Shown here piece after piece: positions 10,078 to 18,099 of a stretch of 64,000 nt of DNA. The notes below the pieces were generated by a model that saw only the letters and a program-made list of their open reading frames with translations, was not told where the DNA came from and ran no database searches. Numbering within the stretch: the first letter of the stretch is position 1; each line of letters starts with the position of its first letter. The stretch spans positions 1 through 64,000 of the forward strand of contig NZ_JACHYJ010000003.1 in the NCBI RefSeq assembly GCF_014192745.1, read 5' to 3'. A program made the translations under genes and the position numbers. This DNA comes from Luteimonas sp. RC10 (GTDB lineage: Bacteria > Pseudomonadota > Gammaproteobacteria > Xanthomonadales > Xanthomonadaceae).

Positions 10078-10944
10078 TCACACCAGGGACGCGGAAATCG
10101 ACATCGGCGCGCGCGGGCGCTTCTCGAGCTCGGCGACCAGGGCCCGCGCGACCGTCCGGTAGGCTGTGGCAGCCGCCGAGTCCGGCGCGGAGGCGACGAT
10201 CGGCGCACCGGCATCGCCCTGCTCGCGGATCCCGATCTCCAGTGGCAACGCGCCCAGCAATGGCACTCCATAGCGCTCGGCCATGCGCTCGCCACCGCCC
10301 GCCCCGAACAGATGCTCGACGTGCCCGCAGTTCGAGCACACGTGCTGGGCCATGTTCTCGACCAGGCCGAGCACAGCGACCTCGACCTTCTCGAACATCT
10401 TCAGCGCCTTGCGGGCATCGAGCGTGGCGACCTCCTGCGGCGTGGTCACGATCACCGCCCCCGCAACCGGAATCTTCTGCGCCAGCGTGAGCTGGATGTC
10501 GCCGGTGCCGGGCGGCAGATCCACCAACAGGTAGTCCAGGCCTTCCTCGCCTCCCCAGCGCGTGTCGTTGAGCAACTGCTGCAAGGCCGAGGTCGCCATC
10601 GGTCCACGCCAGATCATCGGCGTGTCCTGATCGACCAGCAGGCCGATCGACATCGCCTCGATGCCATGGGCCTGCAGCGGCAGGATCGACTTGCCGTCAG
10701 GACTGTCCGGCTTGCCCGACAGGCCCAGCATCGTCGGAATGCTCGGGCCGTAGACGTCCGCATCCAGCACGCCGACCCGGGCACCGTCGGCCGCAAGCGC
10801 GAGCGCCAGGTTCACCGACGTCGTCGACTTGCCGACCCCGCCCTTGCCCGAACCGACCGCGATGATGTTGCGGATGCGCGGGTGTGGGTGGAGGGCGCCT
10901 TGGACGGCGCGGGCAGGGATCGGCGTGGCGCTGGGCATCGACAT
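10078..10944 (-). CDS. mrp: Iron-sulfur cluster carrier ATPase Mrp/ApbC
   Basis: A 288-aa P-loop ATPase that holds and transfers Fe-S clusters. The deviant Walker A GSGKGGVGKSTTS (about residues 31-43) and the CSNCGH CxxC pair (near 210), which binds the bridging cluster at the dimer interface, are both present. It lacks the N-terminal DUF59 domain of longer relatives. In many gammaproteobacteria mrp and metG are adjacent and divergent; here a 7-kb block with two TonB-dependent receptors lies between them. Confidence 0.95.
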   Translation of the reverse strand: MSMPSATPIPARAVQGALHPHPRIRNIIAVGSGKGGVGKSTTSVNLALALAADGARVGVLDADVYGPSIPTMLGLSGKPDSPDGKSILPLQAHGIEAMSIGLLVDQDTPMIWRGPMATSALQQLLNDTRWGGEEGLDYLLVDLPPGTGDIQLTLAQKIPVAGAVIVTTPQEVATLDARKALKMFEKVEVAVLGLVENMAQHVCSNCGHVEHLFGAGGGERMAERYGVPLLGALPLEIGIREQGDAGAPIVASAPDSAAATAYRTVARALVAELEKRPRAPMSISASLV

Positions 10945-11037
10945 GAGGCACGTCTTCGTTGCAATGAGGAGCCCATTGTCGCCGAGCGGTCTTCCCCCGG
11001 CGAGGACTTAGGTCAAGAGGAACGCAATGAACCCAAG

Positions 11038-11066
11038 TTGAACACTTCGTAATTTTGGCGTTAAAT
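11038..11066 (+). promoter_or_regulatory. Candidate sigma-70 promoter for the first TonB receptor
   Basis: TTGAAC (11038-11043) and TTAAAT (11061-11066) are separated by 17 bp, about 50 bp before the receptor ATG. The surrounding 40 bp are clearly AT-richer than flanking DNA. No Fur-like palindrome is visible here. Confidence 0.5.
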
Positions 11067-11115
11067 CGGCCAACGGACACCCGTCCGCCTATCAACGCTT
11101 TCGAAGGGGATATCG

Positions 11116-14103
11116 ATGAGATCTAGGACCCAGGCGAGGTGCTCCCACCTTGCGACCGCCATCTTCGCGGCCCTGGCATGTGCGCCGGCAGCGACCTTTG
11201 CGCAGACCGCCCCCCAGTCCGAGACGACCGAGCTCGACAAGATCACGGTCACCGGCTCGCGCATTCCTCGCCAGGGCTTCGTGACGCCATCCCCGGTCGT
11301 CGCGATCACCGCTGAAGAGATCCGCACCACCGGCGCGGTCACGATCGGCGATCTCATGAACGAGATGCCGCAGCTCGCCACGACCTTCTCGCTCGGCAAT
11401 TCGTCGCGCTTCATCGGCACGGTCGGCCTGAACCTCCTCGACCTGCGCGGCCTTGGCACCGACCGGACCCTGGTCCTGGTCAATGGCCGCCGCCACGTCG
11501 GCGGCACGCCCGGCTCCGGCGCGGTCGACGTCAACACCATTCCTGTCGAATGGATCGAGCGCGTCGAAGTCATCACCGGCGGCGCGTCGGCAGTCTACGG
11601 CGCAGACGCAGTCGCGGGCGTCGTCAACTTCGTCCTGCGTGATTCGTTCGATGGCGTGACGATGCGCGGCCAGACGGGGATCTCGGATGAAGGCAGCTTC
11701 AAGCGCTCGTTTGGCAGCATCACCGCCGGCACCCAGTTCGCAGAAGGCCAGGGCAATGTGGGTGTCTCGGTCGAGTACAGCACCCAGGATCGGTTCCGTT
11801 TCTCGGATCGTGCAATCGGGCGGACCTCGTACCGCACGATCCAGAATCCGAACTACGACCCCAGTCGCCCTGCAGGCCCGGACAACTATCAGAGCCTGCT
11901 GCTTCCCAACGCAGGTCTGAACAGCTTCACTGAAGGCGGCATTTTTTACGATGGGGACGATAACCCGTACGTGCTGACAGCGGGCGGCAAGTTCCGGCCG
12001 CAGGACTTTGGCACGGTCAACGACCCCAACGGCTGCCAAGACTGCGACTATCTCAACCTCAACCGCGTCGCCGACCTGCAGCCCGGCTTCGACCGCGGCT
12101 CGATCAACACGATCGTCAATTTTGATTTCAACGAGAATCACCGGTTCTTCTTCGAAGGCAAGTACGCCCAGACGAAGTCGAAGTACCTCGGCCAGCCCGC
12201 TTTCAGCAGCCCGATTCCGTATTCCATCACCCGCGACAATCCCTATCTGTCGTCGGAGCTTCGCGACTTCATCGATCAGTCGGGTTCGTACGCCCTGGAG
12301 TGGGATCAGGACACCAATGTCGTGGGCACGCCGCCTGGCATCTACGTGTATCGATTCGACACCGATGCCGGACAGCGCGGCGAAGACGTCACGCGCGACA
12401 CCATGCGCGCGGTCATCGGGTTCGAAGGCTCGCTTTCGCCGGATTGGACCTACGAGGTCTCGCTGGTCCACGGCAAGACGAAGGAACGCCGGATCAATGT
12501 CAACAACCGCATCACTGAGCGATTCTACGCCGGTCTGGATGCGGTGATCGATCCGGCCAGCGGCCAGATCGTCTGCCGCTCGTCGATCGATCCGACTTCG
12601 ATCAATCCGCACACCGGTCTGCCGGTCACCCCGTTCGGTGCCAACGGCTGCGTGCCGTTCAGCATCCTCGGCGATGGCGCGGTCAGTGACGAGGCCCGCG
12701 CCTGGTTCAATGCCAATACCGTCAGCAAGGGGCGGCTGAGCCAGACCGTCTTCAGCGGGTCGGTGTCGAACTCTGCACTGTTCACGCTTCCCGCAGGCGG
12801 GGTTGGGTTCTCGGCCGGCGCCGAGTACCGCCGCGAGCGGAGCCGGACCCAGGCCGACGAACTGTCCAACGCAGGCCTCACGTTCCTCAACGCGATCCCG
12901 AGCGAAGGCGGCGAGTACTCTGTGAAGGAAGTCTTCACCGAGTTCAGCGTGCCGCTGCTTGCCGATCTCCCGGGCGTGGACAGCTTGATCTTCGACCTCG
13001 CAGGCCGCTACTCCGACTACGACACGATCGGAAGCACCACTACGTGGCGGGCCGGCCTGGACTGGACGGTCGTTCCGTCGGTGCGTCTGCGCGGCACGTA
13101 CTCCAAGGCGGTGCGAGCACCCAACATCGGTGAGCTCTACGGCGCGCAGTCGGAGAACTTCTTCACAATCTCCGATCCTTGCGACTCCCGTCCCGGCCGC
13201 GGGATCTCCACTGCCGGCGATCCGGCGCTGCGCGCGGCCAACTGCGCCGCGCTCGGCATCCCCGCAAACTACATCTCGACCGTTCAGTCGACGCGTCCGG
13301 GGCTGAGCGGCGGCAATCCTGATCTGGCGCAAGAAGAAGGAAAGACCCTGAGCGCCGGTTTGGTCTTTACCCCCGATTTCATCCCGGGCTTCGGCGTCAC
13401 CCTCGATTACTGGCGCGTCAGCCTGACCGATGCCATCTCGTCGGTCAGCGGGCAACAGGTCGCCAACCGTTGCGTGGATTCGCCGTCGGGCATTAACAAC
13501 CGGTTCTGCGATCAGATCGATCGCGCCGGCGCCAGCGGCGGCGGTGGCTTCCCGGCGTACGAGATCGCCTTCGTCCGAGCACTGCTCGAGAACGTCTCCA
13601 AGCTCGAGCGTTCGGGCGTGGACGTCGAGATGTCCTACCGCAAGCCGTGGGGTCCGGGGCAGTTCGACATGCGCTTCGTCGGCACCCGGATGCTGCGGGC
13701 GCGCACGTTCGCGTTCCAGGACGATCCGGGTGAGTTCATCGAAGATGTGACGACGATCGGTACGCCTCGCTGGCGGGCGAACCTGTCGACCACGTATCGC
13801 ATCCAGAACGGCTTCCGTGCGTCGTGGGAGCTGCGCTACGTCGATAGCATGCTGCGCGTGGCGAAGGAGAGCTATAACACCAATCCGTTCCAGCGCAACG
13901 AGATTAGGACCGGGTCGATGGCCTATAGCGACTTCCAGTTCGGATACGAAGTGCCGGGAACCGGCTGGGATATCTATCTGGGTATCGACAACGCGTTCGA
14001 CCGCTCGCCGCCGCGTGGCTTGTTCGGCGACACCGCCGAATCGGCGCTCTTCGACAACATCGGCCGGTACTACTACGCCGGCTTTAACTACAAGTTCAAG
14101 TAA
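11116..14103 (+). CDS. TonB-dependent outer-membrane receptor (paralog 1)
   Basis: A 995-aa outer-membrane transporter. A signal peptide (AIFAALACAPAATFAQ) is followed by a TonB-box-like segment (ELDKITVTGSRI), a plug domain at about residues 55-180 (LLDLRGLGTDRTLVLVNGRR; GGASAVYGADAVAGVVNF) and a long beta-barrel to the end. It closes YYYAGFNYKFK, so the C-terminal aromatic is one residue from the end rather than terminal. AAGGGG lies ten bases before the ATG. It is closely similar through the plug to the receptor at 14954. The ligand is unknown; no SusD-like, siderophore or vitamin B12 gene is adjacent. Confidence 0.93.
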   Translation: MRSRTQARCSHLATAIFAALACAPAATFAQTAPQSETTELDKITVTGSRIPRQGFVTPSPVVAITAEEIRTTGAVTIGDLMNEMPQLATTFSLGNSSRFIGTVGLNLLDLRGLGTDRTLVLVNGRRHVGGTPGSGAVDVNTIPVEWIERVEVITGGASAVYGADAVAGVVNFVLRDSFDGVTMRGQTGISDEGSFKRSFGSITAGTQFAEGQGNVGVSVEYSTQDRFRFSDRAIGRTSYRTIQNPNYDPSRPAGPDNYQSLLLPNAGLNSFTEGGIFYDGDDNPYVLTAGGKFRPQDFGTVNDPNGCQDCDYLNLNRVADLQPGFDRGSINTIVNFDFNENHRFFFEGKYAQTKSKYLGQPAFSSPIPYSITRDNPYLSSELRDFIDQSGSYALEWDQDTNVVGTPPGIYVYRFDTDAGQRGEDVTRDTMRAVIGFEGSLSPDWTYEVSLVHGKTKERRINVNNRITERFYAGLDAVIDPASGQIVCRSSIDPTSINPHTGLPVTPFGANGCVPFSILGDGAVSDEARAWFNANTVSKGRLSQTVFSGSVSNSALFTLPAGGVGFSAGAEYRRERSRTQADELSNAGLTFLNAIPSEGGEYSVKEVFTEFSVPLLADLPGVDSLIFDLAGRYSDYDTIGSTTTWRAGLDWTVVPSVRLRGTYSKAVRAPNIGELYGAQSENFFTISDPCDSRPGRGISTAGDPALRAANCAALGIPANYISTVQSTRPGLSGGNPDLAQEEGKTLSAGLVFTPDFIPGFGVTLDYWRVSLTDAISSVSGQQVANRCVDSPSGINNRFCDQIDRAGASGGGGFPAYEIAFVRALLENVSKLERSGVDVEMSYRKPWGPGQFDMRFVGTRMLRARTFAFQDDPGEFIEDVTTIGTPRWRANLSTTYRIQNGFRASWELRYVDSMLRVAKESYNTNPFQRNEIRTGSMAYSDFQFGYEVPGTGWDIYLGIDNAFDRSPPRGLFGDTAESALFDNIGRYYYAGFNYKFK

Positions 14104-14115
14104 GCGGCACACGTA

Positions 14116-14143
14116 GGAGGCCCCGGCCCTGGCCGGGGCCTCC
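14116..14143 (+). terminator. GC-rich hairpin terminator after receptor 1
   Basis: GGAGGCCCCGGCC and GGCCGGGGCCTCC form a 13-bp perfect stem with a two-base loop, 12 bp after the receptor stop. No long U tract follows, so termination strength is uncertain. Confidence 0.7.
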
Positions 14144-14235
14144 CTCGTTCACTTTTGAACTGGCTCACGTCTAAGCTGCCTTTCCGAGAAGCAGCGCTAT
14201 AGACTCGCGCCACCAGCCCGTCAACGAGGTGTCCC

Positions 14236-14664
14236 ATGCGCAAGATGCCAATCGCCTTCGCCGCCGCTTTGCTGTCCATTCCGTTCGTGGCCCTGGCGCA
14301 GTCTCCGGCGGGCCGCTGGAAGACGATCGACGACGAGACCGGGCGCGTGAAATCGATCGTCGAGATCAGTCAGGTCAGCAATGGCACGCTGAGCGGCAAG
14401 GTGGTCGAGGTGCTGCATTCCGATCGCGGGCCGAACCCCACCTGCGACAAGTGCACCGGCGAACGCCGCAACCAGCCGATCACCGGCATGACGATCCTCT
14501 GGGACCTCAAGCCGGACGGCAATGAATGGTCGGGCGGCACGATCCTCGACCCTGCCAACGGCAAGACCTATCGATCGAAGGCCAAGTTGATCGATGCCAA
14601 CCGGCTCGGCGTGTCGGGCTGTATCGCCTTCATCTGCCGCGAACAGGTCTGGCAGCGGGAGTAA
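14236..14664 (+). CDS. DUF2147 family secreted protein
   Basis: A 142-aa protein with signal peptide (FAAALLSIPFVALAQ) and the DUF2147 pattern: GRWKTIDDETG at the mature N-terminus, CDKCTGERRNQPITGM in the middle, GGTILDPANGKTYRSK, and a C-terminal GCIAFICREQVWQR. The family is a small periplasmic beta-barrel-like fold of unknown role. GAGGTG lies six bases upstream of the ATG. It sits between two receptors and has its own hairpin on each side, so it is probably transcribed alone. Confidence 0.85.
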   Translation: MRKMPIAFAAALLSIPFVALAQSPAGRWKTIDDETGRVKSIVEISQVSNGTLSGKVVEVLHSDRGPNPTCDKCTGERRNQPITGMTILWDLKPDGNEWSGGTILDPANGKTYRSKAKLIDANRLGVSGCIAFICREQVWQRE

Positions 14665-14708
14665 GCTCCCTTCGCACCAGCGACGGCCTGGATTCTTTAT
14701 GCCGCAAC

Positions 14709-14732
14709 CGCCTGATCCTCACGGATCAGGCG
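14709..14732 (+). terminator. Hairpin downstream of the DUF2147 gene
   Basis: CGCCTGATCC and GGATCAGGCG form a 10-bp perfect stem around a TCAC loop. A U-rich tail is absent (CGTGCTTGCG follows), so it could be an RNA-stabilising hairpin rather than a terminator. Confidence 0.5.
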
Positions 14733-14883
14733 CGTGCTTGCGCGCCTTCTTGGCGTATTCAGCAAAAAAAGCGCTGTCGGAATCGCGCGCATTCAGTCGC
14801 ATCCCCTCGTTCCGAGTCACGTGAGAGCAGTCGTTGCACACGACCGCAAGTCTTGATTTCGTTACGAACCTATGGCAAATAGG

Positions 14884-14898
14884 TTAACTCGGAGTTAA
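14884..14898. promoter_or_regulatory. Inverted repeat upstream of receptor 2
   Basis: TTAACT-CGG-AGTTAA is a perfect inverted repeat with a three-base centre, about 55 bp before the receptor ATG in an AT-rich stretch. It could be an operator, but no regulator can be named from it. Confidence 0.35.
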
Positions 14899-14953
14899 TT
14901 CCGGGCGCCCTCCGAGGTCGAACTTGGCGGGCTTTTTTTTACCAAGGGGATGT

Positions 14954-17900
14954 ATGTTGATGATTTCTAACAAGACCGCACCGCTTTGTGCGGCCATCGC
15001 GCTGTCGTTGCTGGCCACGGCAGCTGCCCATGCCCAGGACGCGGCGCCCGATACGGACACCCAGACCCTGGACCGGGTCAACGTCACCGGCTCGCGCATT
15101 GCGCGCGAAGGCTTCGTGACCCCCTCGCCGGTGACGGCCATCACTGCCGAAGAGATCCGCGCCACCGGTGCGATCACGATCGGCGACCTGATGACCAAGC
15201 TGCCGGCGCTCAGCGCGACCTACACGCTGGGCAACTCGACCCGCTTCATCGGCACCGCGGGCGTCGGCCTGCTCGACCTGCGTGGCATGGGCACCTCACG
15301 CACGCTGGTCCTGGTCAACGGCCGCCGCCATGTCGGCGCGACTCCGGGCTCGACCGCGGTCGATACCAACACCATCCCCGTCGAGTGGATCGAGCGCGTC
15401 GAGGTCATCACCGGTGGCGCCTCGGCCGTCTATGGCGCCGACGCAGTCGCGGGTGTCGTGAACTTCATCACCAAGAAGTCCTTCGAGGGCTTCGAGCTGC
15501 GCGGCCAGAAGGGCGCAGCGAGTGAAGGCGGCTTCGGCCGTCAGTTCCTCAGCTTCTCGGCTGGCAGCAACTTCTCCGACGGCCGCGGCAATGTCGCGTT
15601 CTCCGTTGAGCGCAGCGAGCAGGACCGCTTCAGCCGCACGAGCCGTGAGATCGGCCGTCGTTACCTGGTGACGCGTCCCAACCCGAACTACGATCCCTCC
15701 AAGCCCTCGAGCGAGGCGAATCCGCAGAACATCCTCGCAGGTCCGGGTGGCAACCACTCGATCTCCTTCGGCGGCTCGTTCTACACCGGCGGCGTGATCA
15801 ACGCCAACAGCAATCCGTTCGATCCGACGCAGCGTTATCACTTCAATTCCGACGGCAGCTTCTCGCGAAACCGCTACGACGGCTGGTACAACGCGACCGG
15901 TACCTCGTGCATCGACTGCGACTTCACCGACCTCAACTCGCTGGCTGACCTTGAGCCGGAATTCGACCGCACCAGCGTCAATGCGATCTTCGGTTTCGAC
16001 ATCAACGACAACCATCGCGTGTTCGCCGAGGCGAAGTACAGCAGGACCGAAGCACACTTCTACGGCCAGTCGGCGTTCGACTCGCAGTTGCGCATCCGCA
16101 CCGACAATGCCTACATCACGCCCGAACTGCGTGCGCTGATGGCTGCCAACCCCGGCCTGCTGCGGACGACGACGCTCAACGGCGCGCCGGCCGAGTACTT
16201 CGAGATCGGTCGCATGAACGTCGACGCAGGTCGTCGCGGCGAGCAGATCGAGCGCGACACCAAGCGCATCGTGGTCGGCCTGGAAGGCTTCTTCGGCGAG
16301 AACTGGACCTACGAGACCTCGTTCAACTACGGCGAGTCGTCGATCTCCCGCCTGAACCTCAACAACCGCATCAACGAGCGCTGGCACGCCGGCCTGGATA
16401 CGGTCCTCGACGCCAACGGCAACATCGTTTGCCGCAGCACGCTTGACCCGAACGCCTTCAACATCCACACCGGCCGGCAGTATCGCGCCGACCTGGTGGC
16501 TGGTTGCGTGCCGTTCTCGGTCTTCGGCAACGGTGCGGTCGCAGCCAATCCCGCCGCGGCAGCCTGGTTCAACGTCGACTCGCTCAACCGCTCCAAGCTC
16601 AAGCAGACGGTCTACAGCGCATCGGTCGCCAACAACGCGCTGTTCTCGATGCCGGCCGGTGACGTCGGCTTCGCCGCGGGCGTCGAGCATCGCCAGGAGC
16701 GCAGCCAGGAGAACACCGATCCGCTGGCCGCCCAGGGTCTGACCTTCCTCAACGCGATCCCCAGCCGTGGTGGCGAGTACGACGTGAGCGAGGTCTTCCT
16801 CGAGACCACGATCCCGCTGCTGGCCGACCTGCCGGGTGTCGAGCGTCTGTCGCTCGATCTGGCCGGCCGCTACTCGCACTACGACACCATCGGTTCGACC
16901 AAGACCTGGAACATCGGTTTCGATTGGCAGGTGATCCCGTCGTTGCGTGTGCGCGGCACGACCGCCAAGGCCGTCCGTGCGCCGAGCATCGGCGAGCTGT
17001 TCAACCCGCAGTCCGAGAACTTTGCGACGATCAACGATCCCTGCAACTACTCAGGGACGAACTCGAACCGCCCGGGCACCGCTGCAGACCAGGCGCTGCG
17101 CCAGGCCAACTGCTCGGCCCTCGGCGTTCCGGTCGGCTGGCAGGACAGCTATTCCGCCAGCCGTCCCGGCGTGAGCGGTGGCAATCCGAACCTGCGTCCG
17201 GAATCGGCTGAGACTGTGTCGTTCGGTGCCGTCTGGCAGCCGGAGTTCGTCAAGGGCTTGGGCGTGTCGGTCGACTACTGGCGCATCACGCTTGATGATG
17301 CGATCGGCGCGGTGACGGGTCAGACCAATGCAACCCGTTGCGCGGACTCCCCGGGTGGCGTGACGAGCAACATTTTCTGCGACCAGATCCTGCGTGCAGG
17401 TCCGGGCGGCTACACCGACCCGTCGGGGCGCTTCTTCCCCGAGCACAGCATCTACAGCTGGCGCGCATTGAATGAGAACCTGGCCAAGTCCCGCCGTGTC
17501 GGCGTCGACTTCGAAGTCGACTACCGCTTCGAGTTCATGGGCGGCAACATGGTCACGCGCATGGTCGGCACCCGCCTGATCCAGTCTCGCGAATGGGAGT
17601 TCCAGGACTTCCCGAACGAGTACAAGGAATGGGTGACCGCGGTCTCCGATCCGCGCTTCCGCGGCAACCTGGAAGCCGCCTACCGGCGCGGCGACTGGGA
17701 CGTCTCGTGGACGGCCCGCTACATGCATCACAACCTGCGCGTCGAGCCGGCGTCTTACCAGAGCAACCCGGGCCAGACCAGCCCGATCCGCAATGGTTCG
17801 TACACCTATCACAACGCCCAGGTCGGCTACACGTTCCCGGACTCGGGCATCAAGGTGTACATCGGCGCGGACAACCTGTTCGACAAGGACCCGCCGGCGA

Positions 17901-17983
17901 ACTACTTCGGTGCTGAAGCCAGCCACGCGTTCTACGACAGCGTCGGCCGGTTCGTGTACCTCGGTGCGACCTACAAGTTCTAA
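14954..17983 (+). CDS. TonB-dependent outer-membrane receptor (paralog 2)
   Basis: A 1009-aa receptor with signal peptide (IALSLLATAAAHAQ), TonB-box-like LDRVNVTGSRI, a plug containing GMGTSRTLVLVNGRR and ASAVYGADAVAGVVNFI, and a beta-barrel ending in the canonical aromatic (LGATYKF). The plug and many barrel strands match paralog 1 almost residue for residue, which implies an old tandem duplication with the DUF2147 gene between. AAGGGG (14944-14949) lies four bases before the ATG at 14954 and ten before a second ATG at 14960, so either may be used. The substrate is unknown. Confidence 0.92.
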   Translation: MLMISNKTAPLCAAIALSLLATAAAHAQDAAPDTDTQTLDRVNVTGSRIAREGFVTPSPVTAITAEEIRATGAITIGDLMTKLPALSATYTLGNSTRFIGTAGVGLLDLRGMGTSRTLVLVNGRRHVGATPGSTAVDTNTIPVEWIERVEVITGGASAVYGADAVAGVVNFITKKSFEGFELRGQKGAASEGGFGRQFLSFSAGSNFSDGRGNVAFSVERSEQDRFSRTSREIGRRYLVTRPNPNYDPSKPSSEANPQNILAGPGGNHSISFGGSFYTGGVINANSNPFDPTQRYHFNSDGSFSRNRYDGWYNATGTSCIDCDFTDLNSLADLEPEFDRTSVNAIFGFDINDNHRVFAEAKYSRTEAHFYGQSAFDSQLRIRTDNAYITPELRALMAANPGLLRTTTLNGAPAEYFEIGRMNVDAGRRGEQIERDTKRIVVGLEGFFGENWTYETSFNYGESSISRLNLNNRINERWHAGLDTVLDANGNIVCRSTLDPNAFNIHTGRQYRADLVAGCVPFSVFGNGAVAANPAAAAWFNVDSLNRSKLKQTVYSASVANNALFSMPAGDVGFAAGVEHRQERSQENTDPLAAQGLTFLNAIPSRGGEYDVSEVFLETTIPLLADLPGVERLSLDLAGRYSHYDTIGSTKTWNIGFDWQVIPSLRVRGTTAKAVRAPSIGELFNPQSENFATINDPCNYSGTNSNRPGTAADQALRQANCSALGVPVGWQDSYSASRPGVSGGNPNLRPESAETVSFGAVWQPEFVKGLGVSVDYWRITLDDAIGAVTGQTNATRCADSPGGVTSNIFCDQILRAGPGGYTDPSGRFFPEHSIYSWRALNENLAKSRRVGVDFEVDYRFEFMGGNMVTRMVGTRLIQSREWEFQDFPNEYKEWVTAVSDPRFRGNLEAAYRRGDWDVSWTARYMHHNLRVEPASYQSNPGQTSPIRNGSYTYHNAQVGYTFPDSGIKVYIGADNLFDKDPPANYFGAEASHAFYDSVGRFVYLGATYKF

Positions 17984-18001
17984 TCCGCTTGTTGCGTCAT
18001 G

Positions 18002-18035
18002 AAGGAGCCCGGCTTACGCCGGGCTCCTTTTTTTT
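18002..18035 (+). terminator. Rho-independent terminator after receptor 2
   Basis: AAGGAGCCCGGC-TTAC-GCCGGGCTCCTT gives a 12-bp stem followed by a run of eight or more T. This is a textbook intrinsic terminator 20 bp after the receptor stop. Confidence 0.93.
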
Positions 18036-18061
18036 GGCGAGGACCGGGCGCCGGACCGGCA

Positions 18062-18070
18062 TGCGATAAT
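18062..18070 (+). promoter_or_regulatory. Candidate extended -10 element for metG
   Basis: TGCGATAAT matches the TGn-TATAAT extended -10 pattern 30 bp before the metG ATG. A poor -35 (TTGGCG, 18034-18039) overlaps the preceding terminator tail. Confidence 0.4.
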
Positions 18071-18099
18071 CCGGCCCCGTTCCTGCCGTTGCCATCGCC

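Noticed and set aside
11092..14112. A 1006-codon open frame on the minus strand across receptor 1
   Set aside because: It mirrors the plus-strand receptor gene. The receptor has signal peptide, plug and barrel motifs, while the antisense translation is Asp/Arg/Val-rich with no domain. It is a high-GC codon-position shadow.
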